Below, in pieces: positions 7,215-15,463 of a DNA stretch of 41,851 nucleotides. The notes below the pieces were generated by a model. It was not told where the DNA came from, did not search any database, and saw only the letters and a list, made by a program, of their open reading frames with translations. Position 1 is the stretch's first letter. Each line of letters begins with the position of its first letter. Source of the stretch: DTU015 sp012837895 (lineage in GTDB: Bacteria > Bacillota > Sulfobacillia > Fermentithermobacillales > Fermentithermobacillaceae); NCBI GenBank assembly GCA_050952085.1, contig JBMNKH010000006.1, positions 1 to 41,851 of the forward strand. The letters are read 5' to 3'. Made by a program: the position numbers and the translations under genes.

Positions 7215-8372
7215 CTAATTGTCTAAGCCAAAAATCACCGAGCCGACTAAAGCCAGGAACAAGTTGCCGTCTTCGCTGTACCGCTGCAATTCCACAGAAA
7301 CACCTGTTTCCTGCTCCAGTATCCGCGATATGTCTTCCATGTTTGTGAGTTCAGCTTCACCTTCCAGAGCCAGGATGGCGAGCTCAATCCCGCCTCTTAA
7401 CAAAGCCATGTTGATAGGCACCGGCCAGGTTGCGAAACGCCCGGCTCCGCCCTTTTCAACAATTTTTTCTTCAATGGCCGCAACGATTTTCGGCATGTCG
7501 CCTGCAATGCCGCTCACATCCAAACCTAGGGCTCCCGGATAACCGTGGGTGGGACTTGGACAGCATTGCTCAGGGAAGATTGCGCCGTGTTCCAGCGCCG
7601 CGGTGATGAGAGGTTCCTGCATGCCGCAGTTTGTGCTGAATACTGCAATATCCTTGCCATGCTGTTCAACCTGCCTAGGCACGTCCTCCAGGATGAACTT
7701 CTGTGCCCCGGGGATACCATCCGGTCCCATTGGGTCAGGGGCAGTCACAAAAATAAACTCCATGCCCAGTCTTTCGCATTCCTCTTCCATCTGTTGACGC
7801 CGGGTGGCAAGGAGCTCCATGGACATGTGCCTCGGGAATGAGTAGTGGAGTAGCTTGGTTGCGCCCATGGCATTTGCCAGTCTGACAATTGCAGCTCCCC
7901 TGGCCAGGTTGTTCACATCCAGGGCCAGATCTGCCTTCTTGTCAATCATGGCAGGATCTTCGTGGGGGCTTACTACTACGATGATGATGTCATCCCTGGT
8001 CTGCCGGATCTGATCTATTGCCGCCGCAGTTCCCGGAACACCCTGGCATATAGCGATAATCTTGACATCCGGATCAGAAGCAAGCCCTGCTATCTGGCCG
8101 ATAGTAGTTTCCTGCTCAGCCATGAAGTTGTCGGGATAGGTCACATGGATCACCCTGTCGCCATACCGTTCCTTCATCTGCTCGCCTGCGCGGTACTCAT
8201 CTTCACCCTGAGACACTGTTCCGGTGACAATCCCTATCTTGAAAGGCGCAGGGACTTCGCCACCCGGCTCATCTACAGGCTCAGGTTGTTCTTCCGGAGT
8301 ACAACTTGCCAACAACGACACGATTAACAACACACACAACAGTAAACAGCATAAGCGGGGGATTTTTTTCAT
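7215..8372 (-). CDS. DUF3798 substrate-binding lipoprotein, 385 aa
   Basis: A lipoprotein signal peptide (MKK, hydrophobic core, lipobox LASC with Cys24) is followed by an acidic, Pro-rich linker and a periplasmic-binding-like fold starting KIGIVTGT. The rest resembles the DUF3798 family (VSQGEDEY, HVTYPDNF, FSTNCGMQEPLI). AAAGGAGGAAG precedes the ATG. Being first gene of an operon with a two-domain ABC ATPase and two permeases, it most likely delivers the substrate, although DUF3798 is not a classical BMP or sugar-binding family. Cysteines at NCGMQ and QCCPSP may shape the pocket. The ligand is unknown. Confidence 0.85.
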   Translation of the reverse strand: MKKIPRLCCLLLCVLLIVSLLASCTPEEQPEPVDEPGGEVPAPFKIGIVTGTVSQGEDEYRAGEQMKERYGDRVIHVTYPDNFMAEQETTIGQIAGLASDPDVKIIAICQGVPGTAAAIDQIRQTRDDIIIVVVSPHEDPAMIDKKADLALDVNNLARGAAIVRLANAMGATKLLHYSFPRHMSMELLATRRQQMEEECERLGMEFIFVTAPDPMGPDGIPGAQKFILEDVPRQVEQHGKDIAVFSTNCGMQEPLITAALEHGAIFPEQCCPSPTHGYPGALGLDVSGIAGDMPKIVAAIEEKIVEKGGAGRFATWPVPINMALLRGGIELAILALEGEAELTNMEDISRILEQETGVSVELQRYSEDGNLFLALVGSVIFGLDN

Positions 8373-8791
8373 TTTCTTCCTCCTTTCGGTTAGTTTACGA
8401 TATATTCTTTCCTATTTATATGATCTCCTGCCAATTCTTAGATGATTATTACACAAACTGCCTGGGATCTGCATGGCCCATAGGACCTGAGAGAATTTAA
8501 GCAAACCCAAGCCGGGCCCGTTGCGAGTCTGTGAGGTTGACAGTGAATGTTCTGAGGCATATCGTGAATATAGTATTTTGGTTTTTTGGGCATCTACAGT
8601 TTGTACTAAGCAGCAAACCACTCACCATATATAGAAACAAAGAAGCAGCAACAATCCCGTTTTCAACCAATACGTCTACTGCACATCTTAGTGGCATCTA
8701 GGCTTTTTTCGCATTGGTGGTATTTAGCGTTTTTTCGCAGGGTTTTTGGGCCTTTTGGGATCACAAGAACTGCAAAGGAGGAACTGGGAGG
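8373..8791. other. divergent intergenic region with long 5' leader
   Basis: The region separates the ABC operon (leftward) from the radical-SAM gene (rightward). A promoter sits at 8537-8565, leaving an untranslated leader of about 220 bases before ATG 8792. The leader is AT rich. It contains two copies of TTTTTTCGCA 26 bp apart (8704-8713 and 8730-8739), possibly a regulator site. I found no riboswitch consensus and no convincing small gene. For the ABC operon I saw only AT-rich -10-like strings (ATATAAAT). Confidence 0.5.
8537..8565 (+). promoter_or_regulatory. sigma-A promoter upstream of the radical-SAM gene
   Basis: A perfect TTGACA at 8537-8542 and TATCGT at 8560-8565 are separated by 17 bases. 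The -10 box matches consensus at four of six positions. It directs transcription to the gene at 8792. Confidence 0.55.
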
Positions 8792-10147
8792 ATGGCATTT
8801 GAAGTCGCTAAGTCGATGATCGGCGAAGCCGCTCTTAAGCAAGGACTCAGGTACCTCAGGAACAATCCTGAGAAGAACCTTGTCAACCTGGCCAAATGGG
8901 GTGAGCGGCTTGCCAGGGAACCTGAACATAAGGCCTACGCCAGGCAGTGGGCGGACATGTTCGGGGACGAAAACAACAATTGGAGACAGTTGGCGGTGAA
9001 AATCTTCAACCGGCTTTCACCTAATGTGGTGGAAAAGCTCGGGATCAACATGTTCTTGAACGCAGGCATACTTAGCCCGGAAAGGCGCAGACAAGGTGAA
9101 GCAAAATACGGGGTACACATTCCATGGGCAATACTCATCGATCCTACCGGGAGATGCAACCTTAGATGCAAAGGATGCTGGGCAGCAGAATATGACAGGT
9201 CGCAGGATATGGACTATGAAACCTTAGACAGGGTCATGACTGAAGCAGAGGAAATGGGAATAAACTTCTTCGTCGTATCAGGGGGCGAACCTACCTTACG
9301 CATGGACGACCTCATTTCGCTGGCAAAGAACCACAATGAATCGGTATTCCACATTTTCACCAACGGCACGTTGATCACAAAAGAAGCAGCCCGGCGGTTC
9401 TTAGAAGCGGGGAACACGACTTTTGCAATCAGCCTTGAAGGGTTTGAGGAGCAAACTGACGCCCGCAGGGGCAGAGGCACGTTCAAGAAGATAATGGAGG
9501 CCATGGACAATCTAAGAGAAGCAGGAGTGCCTTTTGGATTTTCAGGTACGTATACCAGGGAAAACACTGAAATCCTGGGCAGTGACGAATGGATAGACCT
9601 TATGATCGACAAAGGTTGCGTGCTGGGATGGCTATTTACTTATGTGCCGGTTGGCGGCGACTCAGAACTTGAATTTATGGCAACTCCTGAACAAAGGATG
9701 TACATGCGAGAGCAAGTGCGTAGGTGGCGCGAGGAAAAACCCATATTCGTCGCAGATTTTTGGAACGACGGGGAGTTTACATTAGGCTGTATAGCCGGTG
9801 GGCGGAACTACCTCCACATTAACGCCACAGGTGACGTAGAACCCTGTGCTTTTGTACACTACGCCAATGTAAACATAAAAGACTGCAGCCTGGCGGAAGC
9901 ACTCAAGTCACCGCTTCTTCAGGCATTTCAGAACAATCAACCGTTCAACACTAACCACATGCGCCCCTGCCCTATTATAGATAACCCTGAAATACTCGAG
10001 AAAATGGTTCAAGACACAAAAGCATATCCAACTCAAAAGAACGGGATTACAGCAGCTGAACTTTGCAGGCCGCTTCACGGCTATGCTAAAGCATGGGGCG
10101 AACTCGCCGATAGAGTTAAATCAGAGGGAAGAATCGCAGTTGACTAG
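8792..10147 (+). CDS. radical SAM / SPASM-like protein, 452 aa
   Basis: A 110-residue N-terminal helical region precedes the radical-SAM barrel. The [4Fe-4S] motif is CNLRCKGC (Cys122, 126, 129), followed by the SAM-binding VSGGEPTLR. Further cysteines at 333 (LGCIAGG), 352 (VEPCAF), 393 (RPCPI) and 425 look like a SPASM auxiliary-cluster region (TGDVEPC). SPASM enzymes modify peptides, proteins or cofactors. No precursor peptide gene is recognisable next door. The start is ATG 8792 with AAAGGAGG ten bases upstream. The next gene has its own promoter, so this may be a monocistronic unit. Substrate unknown. Confidence 0.88.
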   Translation: MAFEVAKSMIGEAALKQGLRYLRNNPEKNLVNLAKWGERLAREPEHKAYARQWADMFGDENNNWRQLAVKIFNRLSPNVVEKLGINMFLNAGILSPERRRQGEAKYGVHIPWAILIDPTGRCNLRCKGCWAAEYDRSQDMDYETLDRVMTEAEEMGINFFVVSGGEPTLRMDDLISLAKNHNESVFHIFTNGTLITKEAARRFLEAGNTTFAISLEGFEEQTDARRGRGTFKKIMEAMDNLREAGVPFGFSGTYTRENTEILGSDEWIDLMIDKGCVLGWLFTYVPVGGDSELEFMATPEQRMYMREQVRRWREEKPIFVADFWNDGEFTLGCIAGGRNYLHINATGDVEPCAFVHYANVNIKDCSLAEALKSPLLQAFQNNQPFNTNHMRPCPIIDNPEILEKMVQDTKAYPTQKNGITAAELCRPLHGYAKAWGELADRVKSEGRIAVD

Positions 10148-10210
10148 GCCGTTCTACGGAAGTGGTAGTCAAGGGCGGCCCCGGCGTCTAAACCATATTT
10201 TCCGAAAACA

Positions 10211-10239
10211 TTGACAACTCGCAAAAAGCAACATATCTT
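10211..10239 (+). promoter_or_regulatory. sigma-A promoter of the winged-helix regulator gene
   Basis: A perfect TTGACA (10211-10216), a 17-base spacer and TATCTT (10234-10239) lie about 30 bases upstream of the GTG start at 10270. The short leader contains the ribosome binding site. Confidence 0.7.
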
Positions 10240-10269
10240 AACAAACAGTAAGCCTTAGGAGGCGGTTGG

Positions 10270-11004
10270 GTGAAACTGAGCAAGAGGCGGTTTGAATTCC
10301 TTGAAACCCTGGCATATCTGGTGAATCAAGAAGGAGCCCCTGTACACTACATAGATGTCTCAAAGGAAATGGCAGTATCTAAGTGGACCGCCTACGACAT
10401 GATGCGGCAACTTGCCGAAGACGGCCTGGTTGAAGCCTCTTATTCCGTTAACCCTTCCGGTTCGCCAGGCCGTTCACAAGTCTTGTTCAGTCCTACGCAA
10501 AAGGGGTTCAACCTGGTTGAGTCTGAACATATGAGAAGCCGGGACCGTCAGCTAACTGCCGGACCGGACGATGAATGGTCGCGTGTTAGGGATGACCTGC
10601 TCAACAAGATTCACATGGCATCGGATAGAGAGACTGCTCACCTTCTCGATCTCACTAAGAGTAAGTACAATTCTTCGCCCCTTGCATACTGTGCTGCGCT
10701 TCTTTCCTTACTGATCATCGAAGCTAAGCGCAAGGGACTGGATCTAGTTGCTCTTAGGGGAATCCTTGAGATCGGTTCTGAGAAAGGCATGACACTTCCC
10801 CTGTTTGCCGGGCTTCTTATGGGAGGCCTCCTGGTAAGGGGTGCCCGCAAAATGCTCCCAGATATAGAAAACCTCATACACTCATTTTCCCATCAAAGCA
10901 AACAGCTGGAGCAAGCTAACCAAGACATGCTGCTTGAATTTGCCCAAACCATAGTGAGCAAAGGAGGGTTGGCACAAGGAAGCGATAATACGTCTGCCCT
11001 GTAA
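10270..11004 (+). CDS. winged-helix transcriptional regulator-like protein, 244 aa
   Basis: It starts at GTG 10270 after AGGAGGC. Residues about 5-75 look like a winged helix: EFLETLAYLVNQEG, then SKWTAYDMMRQLAEDGLVEA as recognition helix and a PGRSQVLFSPTQKG wing. The remainder is mostly helical with a glycine-rich stretch (LPLFAGLLMGGLLVRGARK) and a Gln-rich C-terminal helix that may dimerise. I cannot name a family for the C-terminal part. It lies between a radical-SAM gene and a CheX gene, same strand, and may regulate either. Confidence 0.7.
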   Translation: MKLSKRRFEFLETLAYLVNQEGAPVHYIDVSKEMAVSKWTAYDMMRQLAEDGLVEASYSVNPSGSPGRSQVLFSPTQKGFNLVESEHMRSRDRQLTAGPDDEWSRVRDDLLNKIHMASDRETAHLLDLTKSKYNSSPLAYCAALLSLLIIEAKRKGLDLVALRGILEIGSEKGMTLPLFAGLLMGGLLVRGARKMLPDIENLIHSFSHQSKQLEQANQDMLLEFAQTIVSKGGLAQGSDNTSAL

Positions 11005-11128
11005 GGCATATCAGATCGTCGGCACGATCATTAATCCAGCATTGGTTCCTAGGCGTGGTAGCAACCTGCAACATATGTGTAACTGAGGCCGTTCAGTCTG
11101 TTTCCCTGGATTTTCAGGAGGGATATGA

Positions 11129-11617
11129 GTGCTTAGAGCAGAATTGGTCAATCCGTTTGTAGAAGGCGCCATTGTATTTTTCAAACATGAAATGGGGATA
11201 GATATTTCCCGCGACAAACCGACTATAGAATCATGTCATTCCACCCCTGGAGACGTGACTGTGCTCACAGGAGTAACCGGCGACACAGAGGGAATCGTTT
11301 TGTATTCCATGAACAGCCGGACTGCCAAGAACATTGCATCAGAGCTCATAGGCAGCCCGGTGCCCCTGTATGATCAGATGGCAGAATCAGCCCTGGCCGA
11401 AATGGGGAACATCATTACTGGCCAGGCAGCGGCCAGGCTTGAACAAATGGGGTACACCTGCAAACTGTCGCCTCCAGCATTGATCACAGGTGAAGGCGCT
11501 CTCATATCGGCAGTTAACTTAAACATGCTGGTGATCCCACTGGTGTTGGGCAACTTGGGGAGTCTTTCTATATATGTTGCGCTACGGGATAAACTGAAAG
11601 AGGAAGCGCGTCACTAG
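11129..11617 (+). CDS. CheX/CheC-type CheY-P phosphatase, 162 aa
   Basis: The CheC/CheX/FliY family dephosphorylates phospho-CheY-like receiver proteins. The active-site signature is present once as SALAEMGNIITG (Ser87, Glu91, Asn94, Gly98), as in CheX, which has one functional site per monomer. Length fits CheX (about 155 residues). The start is GTG 11129, with AGGAGGG six bases upstream. No chemotaxis kinase, CheY, receptor or flagellar gene is in the window, so its target receiver is encoded elsewhere. It may act in non-chemotactic signalling. Confidence 0.85.
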   Translation: MLRAELVNPFVEGAIVFFKHEMGIDISRDKPTIESCHSTPGDVTVLTGVTGDTEGIVLYSMNSRTAKNIASELIGSPVPLYDQMAESALAEMGNIITGQAAARLEQMGYTCKLSPPALITGEGALISAVNLNMLVIPLVLGNLGSLSIYVALRDKLKEEARH

Positions 11618-11654
11618 ATGAAGCGGACAGCAAAGCGCCTCCTCTTTGCATTGA

Positions 11655-13034
11655 CTATTCCGGAAGCCGTTCAAACCGGCCGGTGAAGAACCTCAACACC
11701 GGTGGTTCGTAAACCCATTTTAGCCCGCGGATGCTGCTGCGCTTTTCATACAAGCCGGCAACCGAGTGTGCAACATAGTCCAGGTGGGCGTTGGTATAGA
11801 CACGCCTTGGGATTGTGAGCCGTACCAGTTCGAGTTCAGGGTAGTAATCATTACCGTCCTTGTCCCTGCCCGCCGAGATGATGCCACGCTCCATAGTCCT
11901 TACGCCTGAATCTTCATAAATTGCTGCAGCCAGGGCCTGCGCAGGGAATTTATCCTGGCTTATGTGAGGCAAGAAAGCTTTGGCATCCAGGAAAACTGCA
12001 TGGCCGCCTATGGGCTTGACAACAGGCACCCCGGCTTCCATGAGTTTCTCGCCCAGGTAGCTGACTTGCCCGACCCTGTGCCTGATGTAATCGAAATCAA
12101 GTGCTTCCCTGAGCCCTATTGCGAAAGCCTCCATATCCCTGCCGGTCATCCCTCCGTAACTGGGCATTCCTTCATACACTACAACAAGGGCCGTTGCCTT
12201 GCGGTAAAGCTCTTCATCATTCATGGCCAGGAATCCGCCCATGTTCACTATGCCGTCTTTCTTCCCGCTCATGGTACAGCCGTCAGAATATGAGAACATC
12301 TCCTTGACGATTTCTGCAATGGATTTGTCTTCATATCCAGGCTCACGTATCTTGATGAAATATGCATTTTCCACACAGCGGGTAGCATCAAAGATTACTC
12401 TTATCCCGTACTTCTTTGACAGGGCATAGACTTCTCTGAGGTTTGCCATGCTCACCGGCTGGCCCCCTGCCATATTCACCGTGACACCGATGGTAATGTA
12501 GGGGATGTTCTCAGCACCTACTTTCTTTATAAGGTCTTCATATTTCTGAAGGTCTACATCACCCTTGAAGTCAATATCGCCACGGGTGGGATCGTGGGCT
12601 TCGTCACGGATCACGTCCACAAAGGTGCCCCCGGCCAGTTCCTGGTGAGCTCTTGTAGTTGTAAAGTACATATTTCCGGGTATATAAGTATTGGGTCTTA
12701 CTAATATTTGTGAAATGAGGTTTTCAGCTCCACGGCCTTGATGGGTGGGCACCACGTATTTGTAACCGAATATCTCCTTGACGGTTTCTTCAAGGCGCAG
12801 CCAGTTCTCACTGCCTGCATATGCCTCATCACCAAGCATTAGTCCTGCCCACTGGTAATGACTCATTGCATTGGTCCCGCTGTCTGTAAGAAGGTCAATG
12901 TAAACGTCCCTGGACTTGAGCAAAAACGTATTGTAACCTGCCTCTTTTATCTTGACCTCCCTTTCCTCCCTTGAAAGGAGTTTGATGGGTTCAACCATCT
13001 TGATCTTGTACGGTTCCGGCAAGTACTTAGCCAT
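11655..13034 (-). CDS. tpl: tyrosine phenol-lyase (EC 4.1.99.2), 459 aa
   Basis: This PLP enzyme splits L-tyrosine to phenol, pyruvate and ammonia. It was separated from tryptophanase by specific positions. GNMYFTTTR carries the TPL threonine, and VRTMERGIISAGR has Arg383 (Arg381 in the Citrobacter enzyme), where tryptophanase has a nonpolar residue. The PLP lysine is Lys258 in SGKKDGIV, and the aromatic Phe450 is in LRFFTGRF. Length is normal. ATG 13034 follows AAGGAGGGAGTGA; the longer frame has no support. A sigma-54-type promoter lies about 60 bases upstream, and a divergent TyrR-like activator gene suggests tyrosine-induced expression. Substrate identity is inferred from the residues. 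Confidence 0.93.
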   Translation of the reverse strand: MAKYLPEPYKIKMVEPIKLLSREEREVKIKEAGYNTFLLKSRDVYIDLLTDSGTNAMSHYQWAGLMLGDEAYAGSENWLRLEETVKEIFGYKYVVPTHQGRGAENLISQILVRPNTYIPGNMYFTTTRAHQELAGGTFVDVIRDEAHDPTRGDIDFKGDVDLQKYEDLIKKVGAENIPYITIGVTVNMAGGQPVSMANLREVYALSKKYGIRVIFDATRCVENAYFIKIREPGYEDKSIAEIVKEMFSYSDGCTMSGKKDGIVNMGGFLAMNDEELYRKATALVVVYEGMPSYGGMTGRDMEAFAIGLREALDFDYIRHRVGQVSYLGEKLMEAGVPVVKPIGGHAVFLDAKAFLPHISQDKFPAQALAAAIYEDSGVRTMERGIISAGRDKDGNDYYPELELVRLTIPRRVYTNAHLDYVAHSVAGLYEKRSSIRGLKWVYEPPVLRFFTGRFERLPE

Positions 13035-13092
13035 TTCACTCCCTCCTTTTGTATGTATGGGGCTACCACACACTTCTCGATCTTCACTCACA

Positions 13093-13108
13093 CGCAAAAT
13101 CCGTACCT
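13093..13108 (-). promoter_or_regulatory. sigma-54 (-24/-12) promoter of tpl
   Basis: The minus strand reads AGGTACG-GATT-TTGCG, against consensus TGGCACG-N4-TTGCW. The invariant GG and GC are ten bases apart (13107-13106 and 13095-13094). Transcription would start near 13082, giving a leader of about 48 bases to the tpl ATG. The neighbouring gene encodes an activator with the sigma-54-contacting GAFTGA loop. Confidence 0.8.
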
Positions 13109-13265
13109 TCAAGATTTGCTTGGGCAGCCTGGACCAGCTCTATCTGAACCGGGACAAAGTGAGAACATCAAATAACAACCCCAGGCTGCGCAGGAATGCA
13201 TTTTGGGAGCAATCCGGCCGGTTTCCTGGATTTCATTATTGGAAGGAGTTGGAGGCCGGGGCGTC

Positions 13266-13300
13266 GTAAAGATTATTTACATTGTAATGTTGTGTTACAA
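13266..13300. promoter_or_regulatory. TyrR-box-like dyads, putative activator sites
   Basis: Two adjacent dyads occur: GTAAA-N5-TTTAC (13266-13280) and TTGTAA-N7-TTACAA (13282-13300). A further TTGTAAA half-site is at 13314. Enterobacterial TyrR boxes are TGTAAA-N6-TTTACA, so half-sites match but spacing differs. They lie about 160-190 bases upstream of the -24/-12 promoter, a usual distance for sigma-54 enhancers. Confidence 0.6.
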
Positions 13301-13365
13301 AACCGGGTGCCTTTTGTAAAAGAAATTGCCACTGGTGAGACGGGCATGAAAGGAGGAAGCCGCAA

Positions 13366-13398
13366 GTGCCGCCGGATCCCCCACCGGATTCCCCCTGA
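13366..13398 (+). CDS. possible 10-residue proline-rich leader peptide
   Basis: GTG 13366 follows a strong AAAGGAGGAAG and reads MPPDPPPDSP before TGA 13398, 39 bases ahead of the activator ATG. The activator start itself has no Shine-Dalgarno, so ribosomes finishing this peptide could reinitiate there. The PPP run could stall ribosomes lacking EF-P. No homologue is known to me. Confidence 0.3.
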   Translation: MPPDPPPDSP

Positions 13399-13437
13399 GA
13401 AGTAACGGGCCAAGCGGCACCTGCTAAGCGCCTTTGT

Positions 13438-15093
13438 ATGACAGCTTCAGAAAACATAAAAAGAATCAGATTCAACGGGGCGGAAAACCGTGTGGGCATG
13501 ATCTATGACATCCTCCGGGCATTGGGAGAACACAGCATCAACGTACTTAATGTCGAAGTCAACCCGCCTGACATCTTTTTCAAAGTTGAATGGCCCCTCG
13601 GCATTACATGGCCCCACTTCGTCGGCTGTCTTAGGTCAGAAATCAATGACCTGGGGCAAATCACGGAAGTTGACATAATGGAATACGAGAAAAAGCAGAA
13701 AGCCCTGAATATTATCGGAGACAACATAAGCGAAGGCATTCTTGTTATTGACCAGGGGCACAATATCACCTACTTGAGCAAAAAGGCAAGGAGGCTGCTC
13801 GGCCTGGCCCAGTCGCAACAGCCGCCTAACCTGATAAGCCTGATGCAGAGCCGCAAGTTGGAACCACTCCTCCCCCTTGACGAAGACCGTGATAATGTGG
13901 AAGTCACCATCACGTGGCAAGGCAAGAGTACCAGGGTGGTGACAAGCATCAGGACTATAACCAATCAGGAAGGAATCCCTGCAGGAGCGCTTGTCATCCT
14001 GAGGGAGTTAGAGGACGTCCGGCAGCTCATACAATCAGTAAGCGGGCCTGCCTTGGTAGACTTCCATCATATCATCGGGAAAAGCCAGGCTTTTGGCAAT
14101 GCAGTCAACCTGGCCAAAGCGGTAGCGCCAACTAACATGAGCGTCATGCTCAGGGGTGAAAGCGGCACGGGAAAAGAGCTTTTCGCCAGGGCCATTCACA
14201 AGAATTCAGCCAGGAAAGCAGGACCTTTCATAGCAGTTAACTGTGCGGCCATACCTGACTCCCTCCTGGAGAGCGAATTCTTCGGTTACGACAGGGGGGC
14301 ATTCACAGGCGCCTCGGCCGGGGGTAAACAAGGGCTGCTGGAACTGGCAACCCATGGGACCTTGTTCCTTGACGAAGTAGGAGACCTGTCCCCGCCGCTG
14401 CAAGCTAAGATTCTAAGAGCTATCCAGGAACAGAGGATACGCAGGATCGGCGGACGCCATGAAGTCAAGATCGATATCCGGATCATCTCTGCGACCAATA
14501 AAGACCTTGAAAGCATGATCGCAGAAGGCACGTTCAGGGAAGACTTGTTCTACAGGCTAAACGTTATTCCCATTTGGATTCCTCCCCTGCGCCATAGGAA
14601 AGAGGATATCCCGCTCCTGGCCGATCATTTCGTGCGCTCCCTTGCCCGGGAATTGGGAAAACCGGGCCTGTGTCTCACGAAAGGCGCCATGGAAAAACTG
14701 GCGTTCCACGATTGGCCAGGTAATGTACGGGAACTCCAAAACGTGATTCAAAGGGCAGCAGTGCTTGCATATGACAGGATTGAGCCGGCCCATCTGCTAA
14801 TCGAAGAGCCGGCATCCAAAGCTGGTTTTGTACCTCCTGATTTCATGAACCAGGCAGCCGTGTCACCTCACGGCGCCTCCCCCATGCAGGAAGCACAGGC
14901 TCCGGGCGAGAACTTCCCCATACAGCTTCCTGCTGAAATCCCGGTAGACTTACCCGGATTGGTTGAAGAGATTGAAACATATTACCTTACCCAGGCGGCA
15001 AGAAAGCTCCCGTCTTCGCGGAAAATCGCAAAAGCCCTGGGCGTTTCACACACTACAGTAATCAACAGAATGAAGCAGTTAGGAATTCCCTAG
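13438..15093 (+). CDS. TyrR-like sigma-54-dependent activator (ACT-PAS-AAA+-HTH), 551 aa
   Basis: The N-terminal ACT domain (about 7-75, NRVGMIYDIL) should bind aromatic amino acids; a PAS domain (about 90-190) follows. The AAA+ core has Walker A GESGTGKE (240-246), GAFTGA (287-292) and Walker B TLFLDEVGD (308-316), with R-finger region FREDLFYRLNV. A Fis/TyrR-type helix-turn-helix ends the protein (SSRKIAKALGVSHTTVINRMKQ). E. coli TyrR lacks GAFTGA and works with sigma-70; this one keeps it, so it should drive sigma-54 promoters, including the one before tpl. The start at ATG 13438 agrees with the ACT domain but lacks a Shine-Dalgarno. Confidence 0.92.
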   Translation: MTASENIKRIRFNGAENRVGMIYDILRALGEHSINVLNVEVNPPDIFFKVEWPLGITWPHFVGCLRSEINDLGQITEVDIMEYEKKQKALNIIGDNISEGILVIDQGHNITYLSKKARRLLGLAQSQQPPNLISLMQSRKLEPLLPLDEDRDNVEVTITWQGKSTRVVTSIRTITNQEGIPAGALVILRELEDVRQLIQSVSGPALVDFHHIIGKSQAFGNAVNLAKAVAPTNMSVMLRGESGTGKELFARAIHKNSARKAGPFIAVNCAAIPDSLLESEFFGYDRGAFTGASAGGKQGLLELATHGTLFLDEVGDLSPPLQAKILRAIQEQRIRRIGGRHEVKIDIRIISATNKDLESMIAEGTFREDLFYRLNVIPIWIPPLRHRKEDIPLLADHFVRSLARELGKPGLCLTKGAMEKLAFHDWPGNVRELQNVIQRAAVLAYDRIEPAHLLIEEPASKAGFVPPDFMNQAAVSPHGASPMQEAQAPGENFPIQLPAEIPVDLPGLVEEIETYYLTQAARKLPSSRKIAKALGVSHTTVINRMKQLGIP

Positions 15094-15095
15094 GC

Positions 15096-15305
15096 TTAAG
15101 CCCTGTCAGTAACCGGCTCACCTATTAACAGGCGGATGAGCTCATACAGGGCAGAAACGCCGACCAGAGTGTACACGGCTCTGGACAGCATGCTCTTGGC
15201 ACCGAACAGAGCTGCTACCAGGTCCATGTCAAACAAACCTACAAGGCCCCAGTTGAGCCCGCCAATGATCAACAAGATCATTGCAATCCAATCAATGGTA
15301 CCCAT
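15096..15305 (-). CDS. DUF378 small membrane protein, 69 aa
   Basis: The protein starts MGTIDWIAMILLIIGGLNWGLVG, the DUF378 (YuzA-like) signature with NWG between two hydrophobic helices; the second helix is around AVYTLVGVSALYELIRLL. Function is unknown. GAGGAG lies only one base before ATG 15305. GTG or TTG codons a few residues upstream, after GGAGG, are alternative starts. It converges with the activator gene two bases away, leaving no room for a separate terminator. Confidence 0.8.
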   Translation of the reverse strand: MGTIDWIAMILLIIGGLNWGLVGLFDMDLVAALFGAKSMLSRAVYTLVGVSALYELIRLLIGEPVTDRA

Positions 15306-15404
15306 TCTCCTCAATAACAGCACCTCCAACTCGTGGAACTCTTGCCGCAACCGGGGTTAGTTTCTCCGAAGATCTGCTTTATGATGCAAGAAATTTACCT
15401 CGAT

Positions 15405-15434
15405 TTGACATTTTTGGGTAACCCGCTGTATACT
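15405..15434 (+). promoter_or_regulatory. sigma-A promoter of the c-di-AMP riboswitch operon
   Basis: TTGACA (15405-15410, perfect) and TATACT (15429-15434, five of six) are separated by 18 bases. The start point would be near 15441, just ahead of the riboswitch aptamer. Confidence 0.8.
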
Positions 15435-15463
15435 TTGATCATGCGTGAGAATTCATCAGGTTT

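Noticed and set aside
11630..11649. Terminator between CheX and tpl genes
   Set aside because: GCAAAG/CTTTGC gives only a 6-bp stem without a U-tract; too weak to call.
11655..13034. Tryptophanase as the identity of the PLP lyase
   Set aside because: TPL-specific residues (YFTTTR threonine and the Arg in MERGIISAGR) are present and tryptophanase-specific ones are not.
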